Assembly: GCF_021283305.1 (NCBI RefSeq)
Contig: NZ_JAJSOK010000001.1
Span: 186,001-250,000, forward strand
Origin: Pseudonocardia kujensis
Lineage (GTDB): Bacteria > Actinomycetota > Actinomycetes > Mycobacteriales > Pseudonocardiaceae
Length of the DNA: 64,000 nucleotides
Reading direction: 5' to 3'
Shown here: positions 18,380-26,573 of the stretch, piece after piece
Layout of the letters: the number at the start of each line of letters is the position of its first letter
Position numbering within the stretch: position 1 is the first letter of the stretch
The notes under the pieces: model-generated
Told to the model about the DNA's origin: nothing
Seen by the model: the letters and a program-made list of their open reading frames with translations, nothing else
The model's database searches: none
Translations under genes and position numbers: made by a program

Positions 18380-18428
18380 GGCCGGATCGTAGGGCGGGGA
18401 TCACACCGTGCCGGACCGGCCCCGCGAC

Positions 18429-19226
18429 TCAGGGCAGCTCGTAGGGGTCCTGCGGGGCGGCGACGGGGCGGACCTCCAGCGCGGTGACCCGGGCGGTGTG
18501 CGTGCCGTCGCCCGGGGTGTAGGTGCCCGTGACCTCCTGCCAGGAGTTCTTCGCCGGCTCCCGCTGTGCCGGGGCACCCACGACCTCGACGAGGTAGCTG
18601 CGGGCGTCGGCGGCGCAGCAGCTGATCATCATCCGGCTCAGGTACCAGCCGCCGGCCTCGCGGGGCGTCACGAACCCGGTGAGCACCACGGTGTGGCCGG
18701 CCAGCGTCCGGCCCCCGTCCCAGGCGGCGCGCTCGGCGTAGTCGTGCACCTCGACCGGCACCGGATCCGGCCCCGCGAGGGCGTCCGTGGCCACGGCGGC
18801 CGGGCGCGGCACCTCGGCCCCGGCTCGGCTCGCGGCGAAGGCGCCCAGCGCGGGCGGCGGCACGAGCAGCACGAGGAAGACGGGCAGCACCAGCAGCCAG
18901 CCGACGCCCGGGACGCGGGCGTGGTCGTGTCCCTCGGCCTGCTCCTCGGCGCGGAGCCGGTCGAGGGTCTCGCGGTCCGCCGCGAGCGGGCCGCGGGTGT
19001 GCACGCGCGCCCGGGCCAACCGGGCCGCGCCCGCGGACCCCTCCGGCGCGGTCCGCAGGCCTGCGCCGACGCCCCACAGCCCGACGGCCATCAGCAGCCC
19101 GCCCGCGATCGCGAGCAGGGGCCCGTGGCCCGGCCGGACGTAGTCGACGTAGCCGCCGAACACGACCTGCTGAACGGCCACCGCGCCGAGCACGAACAGC
19201 AGGATCGGTGCCGCGAGCCGGTTCAC
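18429..19226 (-). CDS. TIGR03943-type permease accessory protein
   Basis: A 265-aa membrane protein of the family usually found beside UPF0718 permeases. Two N-terminal helices (LLFVLGAVAVQQVVFGGYVD and LLAIAGGLLMAVGLWGVGAG), a linker, a third helix (WLLVLPVFLVLLVPPPALGAF) and an external C-terminal domain containing GFVTPREAGGWYLSRMMISC with CCAAD are visible. The CC pair in ISCCAADA is a family hallmark and may bind metal. The GTG start overlaps the permease stop by 4 bp (GTGA), so the two are co-translated. Confidence 0.85.
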   Translation of the reverse strand: MNRLAAPILLFVLGAVAVQQVVFGGYVDYVRPGHGPLLAIAGGLLMAVGLWGVGAGLRTAPEGSAGAARLARARVHTRGPLAADRETLDRLRAEEQAEGHDHARVPGVGWLLVLPVFLVLLVPPPALGAFAASRAGAEVPRPAAVATDALAGPDPVPVEVHDYAERAAWDGGRTLAGHTVVLTGFVTPREAGGWYLSRMMISCCAADARSYLVEVVGAPAQREPAKNSWQEVTGTYTPGDGTHTARVTALEVRPVAAPQDPYELP

Positions 19227-20233
19227 AGCAGGACCGCGCCGACGACGGTGCTCACCACGACCGCCACCACGAAGGTCGCGGGGGCGAAGCGCTGGGCGAA
19301 GCGGCGGCCGAAGGTCCCCACCTGCATCGCCACCAGCTTGAGGTCGACCACCGGCCCGACGACCAGGAACGCGAGCTTCGCCGTCAGGGAGAACCCGGAC
19401 AGCCCCGCGACCACGAACGCGTCGGCCTCCGAGCACACGCACAGCACCACGGCGAGCAGGGCCAGCACCAGCACGGAGACGACCGGCACCCCGCCGATCC
19501 CCGTGCTCCAGGCCGGGTCGACCACCACGTCGAGCGTTGCGGCGGCCAGCGCGCCGACGGCGAGGAAGCCGCCGGCGTGCAGGAAGTCGTGCTGCAGCGT
19601 GGTGCGGAACCGCTCGGCGCGGGTCCCGCCCTCGCGGTGCGCCGGCCGCGGCGGGCGCAGCCACCCCGGGCGGCCCAGCGCCGACCACAGCCAGCCCATC
19701 ACCAGCGCCACCGCGAGCCCTCCGACGGCCCGCGCCACCACCATCTCGGGGTTCTGCGGGAACGCGACGGCGGTCGCGACCAGCACGACGGGGTTGATCG
19801 CCGGTGCCGACAACAGGAAGGCCAGTGCCGCCGGCGCCGGCACCCCGCCGGCCACCATCCGCCCGGCCACCGGCACGGACGCGCACTCGCACCCGGGCAG
19901 CACGCCGCCCGCGACCCCGGCGACCGGCACCGCGGCGGCCGACCGGCGGGGCAGCACCCGAGCGAGCGCGCCCTCCGGGAGCAAAGCCGAGATCGCCGCC
20001 GAGACCACCACCCCCAGCACCAGGAACGGCACGGCCTGCAGCACGATCGCCACGAACACGGTCGACCAGGTCTGCACGGCCTCGTTCGTGCCGACGACCA
20101 GCTCGAACGCGTACCGCCCGACCAGCGCCGCCACCGTCACGCCGAGCAGGACGATCGGCACCACCGGCACGGGCGGCGGTTGCCGCACCCGGTCGCGGTG
20201 CCCGGCTGCGCCGTCGGCTCGGGTCTCCGTCAC
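19223..20233 (-). CDS. UPF0718/DUF318 family permease
   Basis: A 336-aa integral membrane protein with about eight helices. The family signature GGVLPGCECASVPVAGR (paired Cys on a short re-entrant segment) is present near residue 110, followed by LLSAPAINPVVLVAT. In the C-terminal half, VVLCVCSEADAFVVAG mirrors the first motif, the usual inverted repeat of these transporters. Substrate is unproven; a metal or oxyanion is often suggested because homologues sit under Zur or ArsR control. Operon with the TIGR03943 partner. No Zur-like palindrome was recognised upstream. Confidence 0.88.
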   Translation of the reverse strand: MTETRADGAAGHRDRVRQPPPVPVVPIVLLGVTVAALVGRYAFELVVGTNEAVQTWSTVFVAIVLQAVPFLVLGVVVSAAISALLPEGALARVLPRRSAAAVPVAGVAGGVLPGCECASVPVAGRMVAGGVPAPAALAFLLSAPAINPVVLVATAVAFPQNPEMVVARAVGGLAVALVMGWLWSALGRPGWLRPPRPAHREGGTRAERFRTTLQHDFLHAGGFLAVGALAAATLDVVVDPAWSTGIGGVPVVSVLVLALLAVVLCVCSEADAFVVAGLSGFSLTAKLAFLVVGPVVDLKLVAMQVGTFGRRFAQRFAPATFVVAVVVSTVVGAVLL

Positions 20234-20301
20234 GCGTTCCCCTTCCGTGGGCCCTCTGCTTGTCGGGCCGCGGCGGGAGCCGTTACGGATCGAGGTTCAC
20301 G

Positions 20302-21084
20302 TCACGGGATCCGCTCGAGCAGGTCGACCGCGACCGTCCCCTGCGGATGCCCCGCGACCAGCAGCGTCCGTCCCCGCACCTCCACCACCGTCGGAGTGGT
20401 GCCGACGCAGGCCCGGTAGCGGCCGTCGGGTGGCAGCGCCACGCCGTCGGGAACCGTCGGCCGGGGCCCATCGGCCAGGGCGAGCACCCGGTGCGGGCGG
20501 CCGAGGACGTTCCGTGCCGCGAGGAGGTCCCCCGCCGCGACGAGCGCGCGGACACGGGTGGACGAGCAGCCGGGCAGCAGCGGGACGCCGTGCGCGGTGA
20601 AGTCGTGCCGGGCGCCGAGCCGGCGGAGCAGCCGGAGGTCGCCGGCGCCGCGGTGCCCGAAGCGGAAGTTCACCCCGACGACGACGTCGGTGGCGCGCAG
20701 GGCGCGGACCAGCACGTCCCGCGCGAAGTCGACGGCCGGGGTGCGGGCGAGCCCGTCGTCGAAGGGCAGCACGAGGACGGCGTCGGCGCCGTGCATGCGG
20801 GCGAGCTCGGCGCGCCGGTCCAGGGTGAGGAGCGCGGTGGTGTCCCGTGGCGGTCCGGCCAGGGTCGCCGGGTGCGGGTCGAAGGTGGCGAGCACGACCG
20901 GGAGCCCGCGGCGGCGGCCGAGCTCGACCGCCCGGTGGAGCAGCCGGGCGTGGCCGCGGTGCAGTCCGTCGAACACCCCGAGGGTGACCACGGACCGTCC
21001 CCACCACCAGGGCAGCTCGTCGAGGCCGCGCCAGTACCCGGGTGCTCCGGTCTCGGGACCGACGGGTTCGAGCAGGGCCGTCAC
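20302..21084 (-). CDS. RibF-like FAD synthetase lacking a complete riboflavin-kinase domain
   Basis: A 260-aa paralogue of bifunctional RibF (about 310 aa). The adenylyltransferase half is intact: GVFDGLHRGH (nucleotide-binding His motif) at about residue 36, VLATFDPHP, VVVGVNFRFGHRGAGDLRLL and SSTRVRALVAAGDL. After the LGRPHRVL junction only about 75 residues remain, and the kinase motif GFPTAN with its MgATP ligands is missing. It should therefore make FAD from FMN but not phosphorylate riboflavin. It lies directly downstream of hpaB and a mini-gene, suggesting a dedicated flavin supply for the FADH2-dependent monooxygenase (inference). Confidence 0.85.
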   Translation of the reverse strand: MTALLEPVGPETGAPGYWRGLDELPWWWGRSVVTLGVFDGLHRGHARLLHRAVELGRRRGLPVVLATFDPHPATLAGPPRDTTALLTLDRRAELARMHGADAVLVLPFDDGLARTPAVDFARDVLVRALRATDVVVGVNFRFGHRGAGDLRLLRRLGARHDFTAHGVPLLPGCSSTRVRALVAAGDLLAARNVLGRPHRVLALADGPRPTVPDGVALPPDGRYRACVGTTPTVVEVRGRTLLVAGHPQGTVAVDLLERIP

Positions 21085-21154
21085 GGCGGGCCTCCGGGTC
21101 TCCGGGTCGTCGGGTGTCGCCCGGCCCCGGGTGTCCGGGGCCGGGCGGGGCCGG

Positions 21155-21322
21155 TCAGGCGGGTTCGAGGACGAGCTCGTCCGTGGTCGCGGAGGCGATG
21201 TCGGAGTCCAGTCGCTGGCCGCCGGTGAAGGAGCGCTGGGTGGTGAGCTGGCGGGGGCCGTGCGTGCGCACCATCAGGTGCGGGTGGGAAGGCGGCGTGG
21301 CCAGCTCGGGGGTGGTGGTCAT
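21155..21322 (-). CDS. 55-aa ORF coupled to hpaB
   Basis: The ATG at 21322 lies one base after the hpaB stop (TGACATG), and the frame runs 55 codons to TGA 21155-21157. The protein reads MTTTPELATPPSHPHLMVRT, then HGPRQLTTQRSFTGGQRLDS and ends DELVLEPA. It has no known motif. The tight coupling and the lack of another explanation for the 240-bp gap before the RibF-like gene support it as a real gene; family unknown. Confidence 0.5.
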   Translation of the reverse strand: MTTTPELATPPSHPHLMVRTHGPRQLTTQRSFTGGQRLDSDIASATTDELVLEPA

Positions 21323-21323
21323 G

Positions 21324-22892
21324 TCAGCTCCGGTGGCGCAGGAAGGAGACGTCGTCGTTGCCGATCAGGTCGGGCACGGTCCAGCCGTCGAGGTCGTACT
21401 CGGCCAGGCACTGCTCGGCCAGGCCCTTCATCGCCGCGGTGGTGCCCTGGGCCTCGGCGGCGAAGAGCAGCTCGGCCTTGACGTTCTCGTGGTTGCCCGA
21501 GTAGTTGCGCTCGTAGAGCTCGTGACGCCCGCCGAACTCCGAGCCGACCGCGTCCCACAGCGCCTTCATGACCTTGACCCGGTCCACCGCCTCGTAGCCG
21601 TTCGAGCCGCGGACGTACTTGTCCAGGTAGGGCCGGACCTCGGGGGTCTTGAAGTCGATGGCGTGGGAGTTGAGGTAGATCAGCCCGGACGCCACGTCGG
21701 ACTCGATGATCTCCTTGATCCGCGGGTAGGCCTGGATCATCAGCATCCGGTAGGTCAGCCCGTAGTCCAGCTTGGGCAGCAGCGCCCCGCCCTGCCACTC
21801 GTCGGGGTTGCGGGCCATCGCGTCGGCCAGGGCGTAGAACGTGTTGCGCCAGCCCACGACCTCACCCACGCGGGTCTGCACCCCGCGGAAGTCCTTGCTG
21901 CCGGTGATCTCCAGGGCCTTGAGCAGCAGCCCCGCAATGAAGTCGATCTTGGTGGCGAGCCGGATGCAGCCGTGGAAGGTGAACCGCGGGATGAACCCGG
22001 AGACCGGGAAGAAACCGTTGATCTTCTCGATGTCGCCGTAGCAGAACACGTTCTCCCACGGCACCAGGACCTTGTCGAACACGAAGATCGTGTCGTTCTC
22101 GTCCATCCGGGAGGACAGCGGGTAGTCGAACGGGCTGCCCATCACCGCGGCCTGCTGGGTGTAGGAGGTGCGGCAGATCAGCTTCACCCCCGGCGCGTCC
22201 ATCGGCACCGTGCAGATCAGCGCGAACTCCTTGCGCTTGATCGGCAGCCCGTAGTGCGCGATGAAGTTGTAGTTGGTGATGGCCGACCCGGTGGCCACGA
22301 CCTTGGCCCCGGACACGATCAGACCGGCGTCGGTCTCGCGCTCGACCTTCATGAACACATCACCCACCTCGTCCGGCGGCAGGTTACGGTCCACCGGCGG
22401 GTTGATGATCGCGTGGTTCCAGTACAGGACCTTCTCCTGCGACTCCTTGTACCAGCGCCGCGCGTTGTCCTCGAACGGCGCGTAGAACTCCGCGTTCGCG
22501 CCCAACGTGCCCAGGAAGCTGGCCTTGTAGTCCGGCGAACGCCCCATCCAGCCATAGGTCATCCGCGACCAGGTCTCGATCGCCTGCCGGTCGGCGAGCA
22601 GGTCCTCCACCGAGTGCGGCGAGCGGAAGAACGGATGGGTCAGCCCGCCGCTGCCGGTGTCGGTCGGCACCGTCAGCTTGTCCCGGGTGGCCGGATCGTG
22701 CAGGGCGTCGTAGAGCCGCGCGGTCATCCGCACCGGGTTGCGGAACGCCGGGTGGGTGGTCACGTCCTTCACCCGCTCGCCGTAGACCCACACCTCCCGA
22801 CCGTCCTGGATCGAGGAGATGTACTCCGCACCGGTCATCGGCGCCGCCGCGGTCGGCGTACCGGCCTCGGCGCGGTCCTGCTCAAGCGTCAT
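21324..22892 (-). CDS. hpaB: 4-hydroxyphenylacetate 3-monooxygenase, oxygenase component
   Basis: A 522-aa FADH2-dependent hydroxylase of the HpaB family that ortho-hydroxylates 4-hydroxyphenylacetate or related phenols. Residues equivalent to the substrate-binding R100, Y104 and H142 of the Thermus enzyme are present with identical spacing: R118 and Y122 ([10 protein letters not shown]), H160 ([10 protein letters not shown]). The flavin-binding region around [20 protein letters not shown] is conserved. The N-terminus ([20 protein letters not shown]) is typical. It is preceded 57 bp upstream by the flavin reductase gene on the same strand and followed by the 55-aa ORF and the RibF-like gene. 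Confidence 0.95.
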   Translation of the reverse strand: MTLEQDRAEAGTPTAAAPMTGAEYISSIQDGREVWVYGERVKDVTTHPAFRNPVRMTARLYDALHDPATRDKLTVPTDTGSGGLTHPFFRSPHSVEDLLADRQAIETWSRMTYGWMGRSPDYKASFLGTLGANAEFYAPFEDNARRWYKESQEKVLYWNHAIINPPVDRNLPPDEVGDVFMKVERETDAGLIVSGAKVVATGSAITNYNFIAHYGLPIKRKEFALICTVPMDAPGVKLICRTSYTQQAAVMGSPFDYPLSSRMDENDTIFVFDKVLVPWENVFCYGDIEKINGFFPVSGFIPRFTFHGCIRLATKIDFIAGLLLKALEITGSKDFRGVQTRVGEVVGWRNTFYALADAMARNPDEWQGGALLPKLDYGLTYRMLMIQAYPRIKEIIESDVASGLIYLNSHAIDFKTPEVRPYLDKYVRGSNGYEAVDRVKVMKALWDAVGSEFGGRHELYERNYSGNHENVKAELLFAAEAQGTTAAMKGLAEQCLAEYDLDGWTVPDLIGNDDVSFLRHRS

Positions 22893-22949
22893 CGTGTGGC
22901 CCTTCTTCTCCGGTCAACAACGGGTCGTGCCCTGCGGGATCAGGCGGGA

Positions 22950-23513
22950 TCAGGCGGCGTGCGGGCGCAGCGGGGTGAACCGGGTGGCCGCGTCGAACCA
23001 GCCCGCCTCCGGACAGTCCAGCGACCCGCCCCAATGGATGCCGGTCTCGAGCGGGCCGATCTCGCGGAACGCCCCGGCGTAGAACAGCAACGGCTCGGCC
23101 TCGGTGACCGCGATGTGCTCGACCTCGCCCACCACGATCAGATGGTCCCCGCCGTCATACGTACGCCACGGACGACACGAATACACCGCCGCCGACCCCA
23201 CCAGCACCGGCGCACTCGGGCCCTCCGCCCACTCCGGACCCGGATCGGCCGGCCGGCCGGCGAAATGCCACGCCGTGTCGAGCTGACCGGCACCCAGCAC
23301 GTTCACCGCGAACGGCGCCCCCTCCAGGTACCCACACGCCTTCGACTTCCGGGTCAACGTCACCTGACACAACGCCGGCTCGAGCGAAACCGCGGTGAAC
23401 GCGTTCACCGTCGCCCCGTGCGGGGTTCCCTCCTCATTCCGACAGGTCACCACGGTGACACCCGTGGCAAACCGGCCGAAGGCGTTGCGCAGCTCCCGAG
23501 GCGGAACCGTCAT
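22950..23513 (-). CDS. Flavin reductase (HpaC-type) supplying the monooxygenase
   Basis: A 187-aa flavin:NAD(P)H reductase of the split-barrel (flavin_reduct) family. Motifs: FGRFATGVTVVTCRNEEG, HGATVNAFTAVSLEPALCQV (flavin-binding SxxP-type loop), KACGYLEGAPFAVNVLGAGQ, and later GGDHLIVVGEVEH with the conserved GDH. ATG 23513 is chosen over an upstream start because MTVPPRELRNAFGRFATGVT matches the family N-terminus. Likely first gene of the hpaB operon, with its promoter in the intergenic region holding two palindromic sites facing the divergent IclR gene. Should deliver reduced FAD to HpaB. Confidence 0.9.
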   Translation of the reverse strand: MTVPPRELRNAFGRFATGVTVVTCRNEEGTPHGATVNAFTAVSLEPALCQVTLTRKSKACGYLEGAPFAVNVLGAGQLDTAWHFAGRPADPGPEWAEGPSAPVLVGSAAVYSCRPWRTYDGGDHLIVVGEVEHIAVTEAEPLLFYAGAFREIGPLETGIHWGGSLDCPEAGWFDAATRFTPLRPHAA

Positions 23514-23537
23514 CGCGCACCTCCCTGTGCGGTGGTC

Positions 23538-23572
23538 GTACGCTGTGCGTACAAGCTGCACGCTTTGCGTTC
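23538..23572. promoter_or_regulatory. Tandem palindromic operator, probably for the IclR regulator
   Basis: GTACGC-TGT-GCGTAC (23538-23552) is a perfect palindrome. Exactly 20 bp further, GCACGC-TTT-GCGTTC (23558-23572) repeats it with two mismatches. Sites two helical turns apart between a divergent IclR gene and its likely target operon are typical for IclR binding. The site layout is seen; the binding protein is inferred. Confidence 0.6.
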
Positions 23573-23649
23573 ACCGGGCCCGAGAGTGCCCCACGCCACG
23601 TGCAGCGGTCAAGCCCTCGTTCTCGAAAGCGGTACGGAAGGATGGGCCG

Positions 23650-24483
23650 ATGAGCACCGGCGACACCGAGAGGGAACCCGAGCGGGGCACCGAACGGGAC
23701 TACGTCCAGAGCCTCGAGCGGGGCTTCGCCGTGCTCCTCGCCTTCGACGAGGAGATGACCACCCCGACCCTCGCCGAGCTGGCCGCCAGGACCGGGCTCT
23801 CGCGCCCCGCCGTCCGCCGCCTGCTGCTCACGCTGCAGCGGCTCGGCTACGTCGCCAACCACGGGACCCGCTGGTCGCTGACCCCGCGGGTGCTGACGAT
23901 CGGGCAGCACTACAGCGCCGCCAACGCGCGCATCGGGCTCGCCCAGCCCCACCTGCTGCGCCTCGCCGAGCGCACCGGCGAGTCGGCGTCGCTCGCCGAG
24001 CTCGACGGCGCGGACGTCGTCTACGTCGCCCGCGTGCCGGTGCGCCGGATCATGAGCATCAACGTCACGGTGGGCTCCCGGGTCCCGGCGCACGCGACGT
24101 CGATGGGGCGGGTGCTGCTCGCCTGGGCCGGCCCGGCCGCGATCACGCGCTTCCTCGAGCAGGCGCCGCTGCACCCGCACACGCCGCGGACCATCACCGA
24201 CCCGACCGACCTGCGGATGGCCCTCGCCGAGGTCCGCGAGCAGGGGTGGTCGATCGTCGACGGCGAGCTGGAGGAGGGGCTGGTCTCCGCCGCGGCGCCG
24301 GTGCGCGACCGGACCGGGGCCGTGGTGGCCGCCCTGGCCTCCTCGACGTCGGCCGGCAGGCTCGCCCCGGAGCGGCTCCGCGAGGAGACCGTGCCCCTGC
24401 TCGTGGAGACCGCCACCGCGATCTCGACGGAACTGGGCTGGTCCCCCCGCACGCCGCCCGTCGTCCGCGACGGGTTCTTCTAG
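23650..24483 (+). CDS. IclR family transcriptional regulator
   Basis: A 277-aa regulator of the PcaR/PobR-like IclR subgroup. The winged helix spans about residues 17-75 (YVQSLERGFAVLLAFDEEMT, LAELAARTGLSRPAVRRLLL, LGYV), followed by the effector domain with RIMSINVTVGSRVPAHATSM and GRVLLA, and the later GWSIVDGELEEGLVSAAAPV. These IclR proteins typically sense aromatic acids. It is divergent from the flavin-reductase/hpaB operon across a gap with tandem palindromes. Its stop TAG overlaps the TAG of the convergent HxlR gene through a shared CTAG. Confidence 0.93.
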   Translation: MSTGDTEREPERGTERDYVQSLERGFAVLLAFDEEMTTPTLAELAARTGLSRPAVRRLLLTLQRLGYVANHGTRWSLTPRVLTIGQHYSAANARIGLAQPHLLRLAERTGESASLAELDGADVVYVARVPVRRIMSINVTVGSRVPAHATSMGRVLLAWAGPAAITRFLEQAPLHPHTPRTITDPTDLRMALAEVREQGWSIVDGELEEGLVSAAAPVRDRTGAVVAALASSTSAGRLAPERLREETVPLLVETATAISTELGWSPRTPPVVRDGFF

Positions 24484-24902
24484 AGCGGCGCTCGGTCCTC
24501 GCGGGCGTCGTAACGCTCGCGGGCGGCGGACATCTCGGCGACCGAACCCTCGAGCAGGTCCGCGAGCCCGCGCAGGCTGTCGGCGACCTTCTCGCCGAGG
24601 GCGGTCAGCGAGTACTCGACCCGGGGCGGGATCGTGCTGTGCACCTCGCGGGTCACCAGGCCGTCCCGTTCGAGGGTCTGCAGGGTCTGCGACAGCATCC
24701 GCTCGCTCACGCCGTCGACGCGCCGGCGCAGGGCGTTGAACCGGTAGCTGCCCTCGCCGAGCGCCAGCAGGGCGAGGATGCCCCACTTGCTCCCGATCTC
24801 CTCCAGCGCCGTGCGCGACGCGCAGTTGCGGGCGAACACCGTGGTCACGAGCTCGTCGGACGGGGCGCAGGCGGGTACCGGGTCCGGGGCTCGTGTGGTC
24901 AC
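24480..24902 (-). CDS. HxlR family transcriptional regulator
   Basis: A 140-aa MarR-like HxlR regulator. Core: CASRTALEEIGSKWGILALL, ALGEGSYRFNALRRRVDGVS, ERMLSQTLQTLERDGLVTRE, then PPRVEYSLTALGEKV. It has Cys26-type residues in ARNCAS that, in redox-sensing HxlR proteins such as QorR and HypR, can act as the switch. It is divergent from the NmrA-like reductase at 24986, the same pairing as qorR-qorB of Corynebacterium, so quinone or electrophile sensing is a reasonable guess. GTG start at 24902. Confidence 0.9.
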   Translation of the reverse strand: MTTRAPDPVPACAPSDELVTTVFARNCASRTALEEIGSKWGILALLALGEGSYRFNALRRRVDGVSERMLSQTLQTLERDGLVTREVHSTIPPRVEYSLTALGEKVADSLRGLADLLEGSVAEMSAARERYDAREDRAPL

Positions 24903-24985
24903 GCTCTCAGGATACAGCGCTGCGGGAAGTGGCAGCGCTTACGAATAGTTAGTACTGTCGAAGCGCACACCATTCGGGAGGCGAC

Positions 24986-25840
24986 ATGACCACCTACGCA
25001 GTCACCGGAGCGACCGGCCACCTCGGGGCCCTGGCGATCGAGGCCCTGCTCGAGAAGGGCGTCCCGGCCGGCGACGTCGTCGCCGTCGTCCGGGACCCGG
25101 GGAAGGCGGCGGCACTGACCGCGCGCGGCGTCCAGGTCCGGGTCGGGGACTACGGGCAGCCGGAGACGCTGCGGACCGCGCTCGCCGGCGTCGACCGGCT
25201 CCTGCTGGTCTCGGGCAGCGAGGTCGGCAAGCGGGTCGAGCAGCACGGCAACGTGATCGACGCGGCGAAGGAGGCCGGCGTCGCGCTGATCGCGTACACG
25301 AGCATCACGCGCGCGGACAGCACGGGCAGCCCGCTGGCGCCGGAGCACAGGGCGACGGAGGAGCTGCTGGCCGCGTCGGGCGTGCCGCACACGCTGCTGC
25401 GCAACAACTGGTACGTCGAGAACTACACCGCCCAGCTCACCGACTACCTGTCCCGTGGGGCGATCGTCGCCGCGGCCGGCGAGGGCCGGGTGGCGATGGC
25501 CGCCCGCCGCGACTACGCCGAGGCCGCAGCGGTCGTCCTGACCGGCGAGGGCCACGCCGGGAAGACCTACGAGCTCGCCGGCGCCCCCGTCACGTTCAAG
25601 GGGCTCGCGGCCACGATCACCGAGGTCAGCGGGCGGGAGGTGGAGTACCGCCCGGTGAGCGCGACCGAGCTGGCCGGCATCCTCACCGGCGCCGGGCTCG
25701 ACGAGGGCACGGCCGGGTTCGTCGTCGCGCTCGACGAGAGCATCGCCCGGGGCGACCTGGACATCGACAGCAGCGACCTGGCCGAGCTGCTCGGCCGCCC
25801 GCTCACCCCGGTCGCCGACGTGGTGCGCGCCGCGCTCTGA
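24986..25840 (+). CDS. NAD(P)H-binding NmrA/QorB-like oxidoreductase
   Basis: A 284-aa atypical short-chain dehydrogenase. The N-terminal Rossmann motif is VTGATGHLGALAIEALL (GxxGxxG), followed by VVRDPGKAA for NADP preference and LLLVSGSEVGKRVEQHGNVI. The sequence continues with VPHTLLRNNWYVENY and RDYAEAAAVVLTGEGHAGKT, hallmarks of the SDR_a/QorB group reducing quinones or similar compounds. The ATG follows GGGAGGCG. The divergent HxlR gene probably controls it; the 83-bp gap has an AGCGCT pair near 24917 and 24936 that could be part of an operator. Confidence 0.9.
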   Translation: MTTYAVTGATGHLGALAIEALLEKGVPAGDVVAVVRDPGKAAALTARGVQVRVGDYGQPETLRTALAGVDRLLLVSGSEVGKRVEQHGNVIDAAKEAGVALIAYTSITRADSTGSPLAPEHRATEELLAASGVPHTLLRNNWYVENYTAQLTDYLSRGAIVAAAGEGRVAMAARRDYAEAAAVVLTGEGHAGKTYELAGAPVTFKGLAATITEVSGREVEYRPVSATELAGILTGAGLDEGTAGFVVALDESIARGDLDIDSSDLAELLGRPLTPVADVVRAAL

Positions 25841-25853
25841 CGCACCCGTCGAC

Positions 25854-26573
25854 TCACGCCCGGTCCACGGCCGGCGGCAGCAGAAGTCGCCCGTGGACGG
25901 GGTGCGCCACGCGGAGACGGGCGTGGTCCCACGGGTCCGGCCGGGCGTCGCCGGGCACCAGCACCAGCGGGCCGGTGCCCGGGAGGTGCCGTCCCGGCGG
26001 CTCCAGGACCGCCCGCTCCCGCACGCGCTCACCGATCCGCCGGTAGAAGCGCAGTTGGCTGCGCCGGCCGAAGACCCCCCAGCCGAGCCCGAACACCGGG
26101 CCGAGCCGCGGATCGGGTCTCCAGCGCACGCTCGCCCGGAACTCCACCCGGCCCGACGCCCGGTGCTTCGCCACCCGGTACAGCACCCGGCCGCGCTGCA
26201 GGTGGCCGGCGAGCGTGCTGTACGCCCAGCCCCAGATCCGCCAGCCGTCCTCGTCGGGCTGGTCGACGACCTCGGTGATCCGCACGCCCATCAGGAAGCG
26301 CAGCGGGCCGAACCGCCCGTCGAGCAGGACGTCCCGGCCGAGCAGCGCCGAGTCGCGCAGGTAGGCCGCCCGCAGCAGCTCCGGCGGGGTGAAGTCGTAG
26401 TCCCGCACGAGCGCGGTCGCCCGCTCCCAGATCCCGGCCGGCAGGGGCTCGCCGGGCAGCTCGGTGCCCAGCTCGTGCACGTGCTCGTCGACGGTCCAGC
26501 CCGTCTCCACGTCCGGCTCGTCGGTGACCGCGCGCTCGCGCAACCCCTCGACGACGGCGAGCAGCGCGTTCAT
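25854..26573 (-). CDS. DUF1990 family protein
   Basis: A 239-aa protein of the DUF1990 family (START-like beta barrel). Visible family pattern: RDYDFTPPELLRAAYLRDSA, LLGRDVLLDGRFGPLRFLMG, GWAYSTLAGHLQRGRVLYRV and the later FGRRSQLRFYRRIGERVRER. These proteins often accompany lipid or epimerase-type genes; function unknown. Its ATG overlaps the stop of the upstream epimerase gene (ATGA), so the two form an operon. It is convergent with the QorB-like gene, 13 bp apart. Confidence 0.85.
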   Translation of the reverse strand: MNALLAVVEGLRERAVTDEPDVETGWTVDEHVHELGTELPGEPLPAGIWERATALVRDYDFTPPELLRAAYLRDSALLGRDVLLDGRFGPLRFLMGVRITEVVDQPDEDGWRIWGWAYSTLAGHLQRGRVLYRVAKHRASGRVEFRASVRWRPDPRLGPVFGLGWGVFGRRSQLRFYRRIGERVRERAVLEPPGRHLPGTGPLVLVPGDARPDPWDHARLRVAHPVHGRLLLPPAVDRA

